Source of the DNA: Candidatus Bathyarchaeota archaeon
GTDB lineage: Archaea > Thermoproteota > Bathyarchaeia > Bathyarchaeales > Bathycorpusculaceae
Length of the DNA stretch: 32,947 nucleotides
Direction of reading: 5' to 3'
Assembly (NCBI GenBank): GCA_023512225.1
Contig: JAIMAA010000004.1
Coordinates: forward strand, 1-32,947
Both the position numbers and the translations under genes were made by a program. The notes under the pieces were generated by a model. The model worked only from the letters and a program-made list of their open reading frames with translations, was not told the origin of the DNA and searched no databases. Below are positions 30,040-32,947 of the stretch, in pieces; the first letter of the stretch is position 1, and every line of letters starts with the position of its first letter.

Positions 30040-30953
30040 GGCCTACACGGCATTATTATACCCCGGCCTTCTTGAGCAGTTTCAGAGATTCGGAACTTAA
30101 ACTGCAATGCGCTTTCACCGTCCTTAACCCAGAACGTGATAGGCGCTAGGTTTTTTGACGTCTTAGAAACATAATCGCACAACTTTTTTAATAAGTGTGC
30201 GTCCAGTGAAAATTTAATCCAGCTCTTATCATTGGGGTCTTCGATTGAGTTATCAATTACATTTTCGGTCTCTGGATATTGTGCATCGGTCGGTCTGACC
30301 TTAACCGTCTGCATTGAGGAGAGGTCGGTAGTAGACAACAAGACCATGCCGTTTTCATGGCTAAGACAAACATGTGAAAGGATGGAGTACGACGATTTTT
30401 TGACAGGTTTAACATTTTTCAGGTCATCCTTTGGCAGTATATAATTGATCTTCTCCTCAAAACCGTAGCCTGGGGTTTCAGGAAATTCGTTTGGGTCAAG
30501 GTTGGGATTGGTTAGCCTGACAAGGATATACCCGTCTGTGGCCTCTGTATATTCGTTTATTACATGGATTCCGTCAAGATGAGATAGGTTTTCATCGGAT
30601 CGTGCAAAGGTGACAAGATTTAAACTATACTGATTGAGCAACAGCTTTTTAGGTTTATTGGTTTCTTTTTTGACTGGCAGCTCCTCTGGTATGCCCTTGT
30701 ATTCTTCTAAGGTTCCGATCTCTTTCATAGCGTCATCGTAATTCCCAATGGACTCTATTTCTTCATCGGGCTCGGTTTGTTCAATCTCTTCATCTGCGAC
30801 ATGGCAGTCCACCACCCGATAGCCTTCCCTTTCGATTATTTCGATTAGGTCAGCTTTTGCTTCTTCATCCAAGGAAATCCCCAATTTCGAGAAGAGCGAC
30901 CTTAAACAGTCGATTCTATCAATATTTAAGACAAGTAAGTCTCTGTAAGTCAT
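30036..30953 (-). CDS. DNA sliding-clamp-like protein
   Basis: 305 aa from ATG 30953, where GAGGGAGGG is 7 nt upstream; the TTG start at 30959 is rejected. The second half shows clamp-like blocks: EATDGYILVRLTN, LLSTTDLSSMQTVKVRPTDA, QYPETENVID, KFSLDAHLLKKLCDYVS and EGRGIIMPCRP, in the order and spacing of DnaN. The N-terminal ~110 residues are acidic and divergent. Holds the replicative polymerase on DNA. It is the first gene of the leftward replication operon and is coupled to a zinc-knuckle protein. Confidence 0.75.
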   Translation of the reverse strand: MTYRDLLVLNIDRIDCLRSLFSKLGISLDEEAKADLIEIIEREGYRVVDCHVADEEIEQTEPDEEIESIGNYDDAMKEIGTLEEYKGIPEELPVKKETNKPKKLLLNQYSLNLVTFARSDENLSHLDGIHVINEYTEATDGYILVRLTNPNLDPNEFPETPGYGFEEKINYILPKDDLKNVKPVKKSSYSILSHVCLSHENGMVLLSTTDLSSMQTVKVRPTDAQYPETENVIDNSIEDPNDKSWIKFSLDAHLLKKLCDYVSKTSKNLAPITFWVKDGESALQFKFRISETAQEGRGIIMPCRP

Positions 30954-30995
30954 TTTCAACCCTCCCTCGTATAATATGTTTGGAATGAGTTACCC

Positions 30996-31116
30996 GAGGA
31001 GTTATCCACAGGGGGGTAAAGAGCGGAGAGATTTTAGCCCAGCGCCCTCACGTGGGGCGGGGCGGCCAGAAGGGCAAAATCTCGGAGCTCTTGTAGCACC
31101 CTGTGGATCACTCCTC
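30996..31116. repeat. Long inverted repeat carrying DnaA-box-like arms
   Basis: Arms 30996-31013 and 31099-31116 match over 17 of 18 positions, and an inner stem (31028-31040 with 31072-31083) and apical GC stem (31043-31047 with 31054-31059) nest inside. The left arm contains TTATCCACA and the right arm the near-consensus TGATCCACA on the other strand. Either an origin element upstream of the clamp gene or the outer end of the IS110-related element. Confidence 0.65.
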
Positions 31117-31139
31117 CTCCTAAAAGTTTTCTTTACATC

Positions 31140-31438
31140 TTCAAGAGAGGCCTTTATCATACCCTTGGGTATGAGAGGGAAATTCGCTTCCTCCTTGTTG
31201 CCCCATGGTGGTTTAAGGCCAAGGGTGACTTCTTTAGAAAGGATGTTTCCTTTGGTCCTGGGTGCTGAATTCTTACATCGCAGCTTGTTCGGCCCCTCTG
31301 GGGATCCTCCCTGGCTCCCGCTGGTAGGGAGCCAAAGGATATTGCACCCTCCCAGAGACGGTTAGTTCTCATTGACGAGGCTGTTTTACCCATGACCTAA
31401 AGGCCCCTCTTCATTACCCCAATCCAAAAAGAAAGGGG
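31140..31438 (+). ncRNA. Candidate IS110 bridge-RNA region
   Basis: Nothing codes here. The interval upstream of the IS110-type recombinase has several hairpins: CATACCC/GGGTATG (31158-31173) inside a GGCCTT/AAGGCC stem (31149-31154 with 31215-31220), CCCC/GGGG (31293-31303) and TGGCTCCC/GGGAGCCA (31312-31334) with outer ATCC/GGAT. IS110-group elements encode a structured bridge RNA in exactly this 5' non-coding position. No loop-to-target match can be tested without the element's insertion site. Confidence 0.4.
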
Positions 31439-31447
31439 GTGAACACC

Positions 31448-32437
31448 TTGCCCAAAACATTATTCGTTGGTTGTGATGTGAGCTCTAAAAACAATACCGT
31501 CTGCCTCATGGATGAAGAGGGAAAAGAGATGGGATATCCTACCTTCCCCAACACGCTCCCCGGAGCAAAAACCCTTGAGGCTCACCTTCTCCAGCTCATC
31601 AAAGAAAAAGGATTTTCTACCCTCAAGATTGCCACCGAAGCCACTTCTTTCCTCGATCTCCATCTGGTCGACTTCCTGGCCTCCAGCCCCATTCTGGCTC
31701 CCTATAACACTTCGATCTACCAGTTTAACCCCAAGCTCGTCCGTAACTTCAAAAAAGCCTACCCCGATAAGGACAAGACCGATAAGATCGATGCCTTTGT
31801 GATCACGGACCGACTCCGGTTTGGAAGACTCCCAGAACCCTATGAGAGTCATCGACCCTATCTTCCCCTCAGGCGATTGACGCGGTATCGATTCCATCTC
31901 ATCAAGGCGATCAGCAGAGAGAAGGCCTACTTTATCACCCACCTCTACCTCAAGTTCTCAGCCTTCTCCCTGGAGAAGCCTTTCGCTTCGCTCTTTGGAG
32001 CCACTTCTTTAGCTTTGATCACAGAGTTCTCTCCCGATGAGTTAGTCAATCTCCCAATGGAGGATCTCACCCAATTCATCATCAAAAACGGTAAAAACCG
32101 ATTCAAGGATCCAGAGAAGGTGGTGGAGGCTCTCCAAAGAGCAGCCAGAGAATCCTATCGACTCAGACCCGCCCTTTCCTCTTCTATCGACCTGATTTTA
32201 GCAACCATCCTCCAGACCCTCCGGGCCTTGGGAGAAGCCCTGAAAGAGGTGGATAAGGCCATCGAAAAAGAGTTCCAGGCCTTTCCTAATACCCTTCAAT
32301 CCATCAGGGTGATCGGTCCTGTCTACAGCGCCGGTATTTTCTCGGAAATCGGAGACATCCACCGATTCCCCACAGAAGATGCCGTGGCCAAGATGGCTGG
32401 CTTGACCTGGAAGCGATACCAATGGTTACAGGGATAA
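31448..32437 (+). CDS. IS110-family recombinase, C-terminally truncated
   Basis: 329 aa from TTG 31448, with AGGGGGTG 6 nt upstream (a GTG at 31439 is too close to it). The N-terminal RuvC-like domain has Asp in VGCDVSSKN, Glu in ATEATSF and Asp residues in DKDKTDKIDAF. The C-terminal domain begins with IRVIGPVYSAGIFSEIGDIH, but the frame stops after GLTWKRYQ, before the block containing the family's catalytic Ser and the YLR helix. Full-length members are ~400 aa. So the enzyme is probably inactive. Base composition and codon use differ clearly from phage genes. Confidence 0.85.
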   Translation: MPKTLFVGCDVSSKNNTVCLMDEEGKEMGYPTFPNTLPGAKTLEAHLLQLIKEKGFSTLKIATEATSFLDLHLVDFLASSPILAPYNTSIYQFNPKLVRNFKKAYPDKDKTDKIDAFVITDRLRFGRLPEPYESHRPYLPLRRLTRYRFHLIKAISREKAYFITHLYLKFSAFSLEKPFASLFGATSLALITEFSPDELVNLPMEDLTQFIIKNGKNRFKDPEKVVEALQRAARESYRLRPALSSSIDLILATILQTLRALGEALKEVDKAIEKEFQAFPNTLQSIRVIGPVYSAGIFSEIGDIHRFPTEDAVAKMAGLTWKRYQWLQG

Positions 32438-32546
32438 AGAATATATGAAACTCAAGATCATCCAGACCTGTACCCCTTGGATGAGAGAGTTCACTCAATG
32501 GAGATTGATTCACAATAATTCGTCATGAGCCCTTTTAAGATGCCGG

Positions 32547-32747
32547 TTAACCCTTTGACGGCAGGTCTGCGGAAGGTAGATTCCTATTCACGAATTTTAA
32601 ACTTCTGTAAGAAGCTAAGGATTGGCGTCCTGTATCGAGAAATTTAAAATAAACAATATCATATCCAATACTTGTAATTTTTATAATACGATCTTTGTAA
32701 AAGGCCGTATCTTTAACTTGCAATTGAAAAAACTCTTTTTTAGTCAT
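32547..32747 (-). CDS. 66-aa hypothetical protein, 3' end altered
   Basis: ATG preceded by GGGG; TKKEFFQLQVKDTAFYKDRI is a beta/helical small-domain start, while the last ~15 residues (NRNLPSADLPSKG) may be IS-derived. Belongs to the early operon with RNase HI upstream of it. Confidence 0.5.
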   Translation of the reverse strand: MTKKEFFQLQVKDTAFYKDRIIKITSIGYDIVYFKFLDTGRQSLASYRSLKFVNRNLPSADLPSKG

Positions 32748-32759
32748 ATTTTTCCCCTT

Positions 32760-32947
32760 TCATTTTGAAATTTGTCCGGTTGCAAGCTTGTCACACCTGT
32801 TATTATATTCATTGTCAGCATGCCCCTTGACTTTAATCCATTTTACTTTATGTATTGAACACAAATACAGCAATTGCTCCCATAAATCCTGATTTTTTAC
32901 TTCTTCGTTATTTGATTTTTTCCATCCGTTGGATTTCCATTTTTCGA
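32760..32947 (-). CDS. rnhA: Ribonuclease HI, C-terminal part (cut by window end)
   Basis: 61 codons are visible, beginning mid-gene at the window edge. [27 protein letters not shown] and [12 protein letters not shown] are the well-known C-terminal blocks of RNase HI, including the His of the flexible loop (KGHAD) and the last catalytic Asp (CDKLA). It removes RNA primers or RNA in RNA-DNA hybrids during replication. The N-terminus lies beyond the window. Confidence 0.9.
   Translation of the reverse strand, partial: EKWKSNGWKKSNNEEVKNQDLWEQLLYLCSIHKVKWIKVKGHADNEYNNRCDKLATGQISK

Larger units (their letters stand above)
31140..32530 (+). mobile_element. Truncated IS110-type insertion
   Basis: Comprises the structured 5' region and the broken recombinase gene, inserted between the clamp gene and the RNase H/66-aa genes of the leftward operon. 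Ends are uncertain: IS110 elements lack clear terminal repeats. The displaced clamp promoter (only a -10, TATTAT, remains near 30972) suggests the left end is near 30980-31140. Confidence 0.5.

Noticed and set aside
30976-31365. 130-codon open frame upstream of the IS110 recombinase
   Set aside because: No ribosome binding site, no conserved pattern, and it lies in a hairpin-rich non-coding interval; likely a chance frame in GC-rich sequence.
1-32947. tRNA or rRNA genes
   Set aside because: No cloverleaf, CCA-type end or rRNA-like sequence was recognised by eye on either strand.

Overview
This window looks like most of a temperate, non-tailed bacteriophage or integrated viral element of a bacterium. 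Arginine is written mostly AGA/AGG and isoleucine often ATA, Shine-Dalgarno sites are strong (AGGAGG type) and -35/-10 promoters are canonical. That codon habit is common in thermophilic Nitrospirota, Aquificota or Thermodesulfobacteriota, but the host is an inference. No terminase, portal, tail, baseplate or tape-measure gene is visible across about 18.5 kb of rightward late-type genes. Instead there are many small membrane proteins with one hydrophobic segment next to a basic C-terminus, a candidate capsid protein group of beta-rich proteins, and cell-wall enzymes. This pattern fits a tailless capsid with an internal membrane, but no packaging ATPase is in the window, so the assignment stays open.

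Layout. (1) 1-1166, rightward: a glutaredoxin-like protein, a ferredoxin-thioredoxin-reductase-like protein and two small unknowns. (2) 1201-3927, leftward: an 82-aa unknown, a 167-aa Cys-containing protein, a membrane protein, a sigma-region-4-like regulator and a tyrosine recombinase. The recombinase promoter lies back to back with the late promoter at 3976-4004. (3) 4033-22555, rightward: a coiled-coil protein with helical repeats, a transglutaminase-like protein, membrane/virion proteins, a peptidoglycan-binding protein, the capsid candidates (10437-12671), a lytic transglycosylase, a host-recognition cassette (LamG, two beta-propellers, beta-sandwich proteins), a lipoprotein, many small membrane proteins, an AdoMet decarboxylase + spermidine synthase pair and an M15 endolysin. 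(4) 22614-32947, mostly leftward early genes: replication initiator, helicase-loader-like protein, zinc-finger proteins, sliding clamp and RNase HI. This region is broken up by a 680-bp duplication, a DUF4338 (DruA-like) insertion and a truncated IS110-family element.

Regulation. The most unusual signal is a ~53-nt element in three near-identical copies (1481-1533 minus, 6270-6322 plus, 9807-9859 plus). Each contains an intrinsic terminator and sits directly before a ribosome binding site, with no room for a promoter in between. Genes behind it should be expressed only by read-through, so it looks like a phage attenuator or antitermination leader. A second structured leader, with two interleaved inverted repeats, precedes the replication initiator. 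The initiator gene itself carries two arrays of 12-nt repeats beside a low-complexity tract, as in lambda O/ori, and this array is present twice because of the duplication.

How it may work together (inference): integrase and the sigma-like factor control lysogeny and timing; the clamp, initiator, loader and RNase H drive replication; the late operon builds and releases virions; polyamines could neutralise packaged DNA; the redox pair could supply reducing power for nucleotide or protein thiols.
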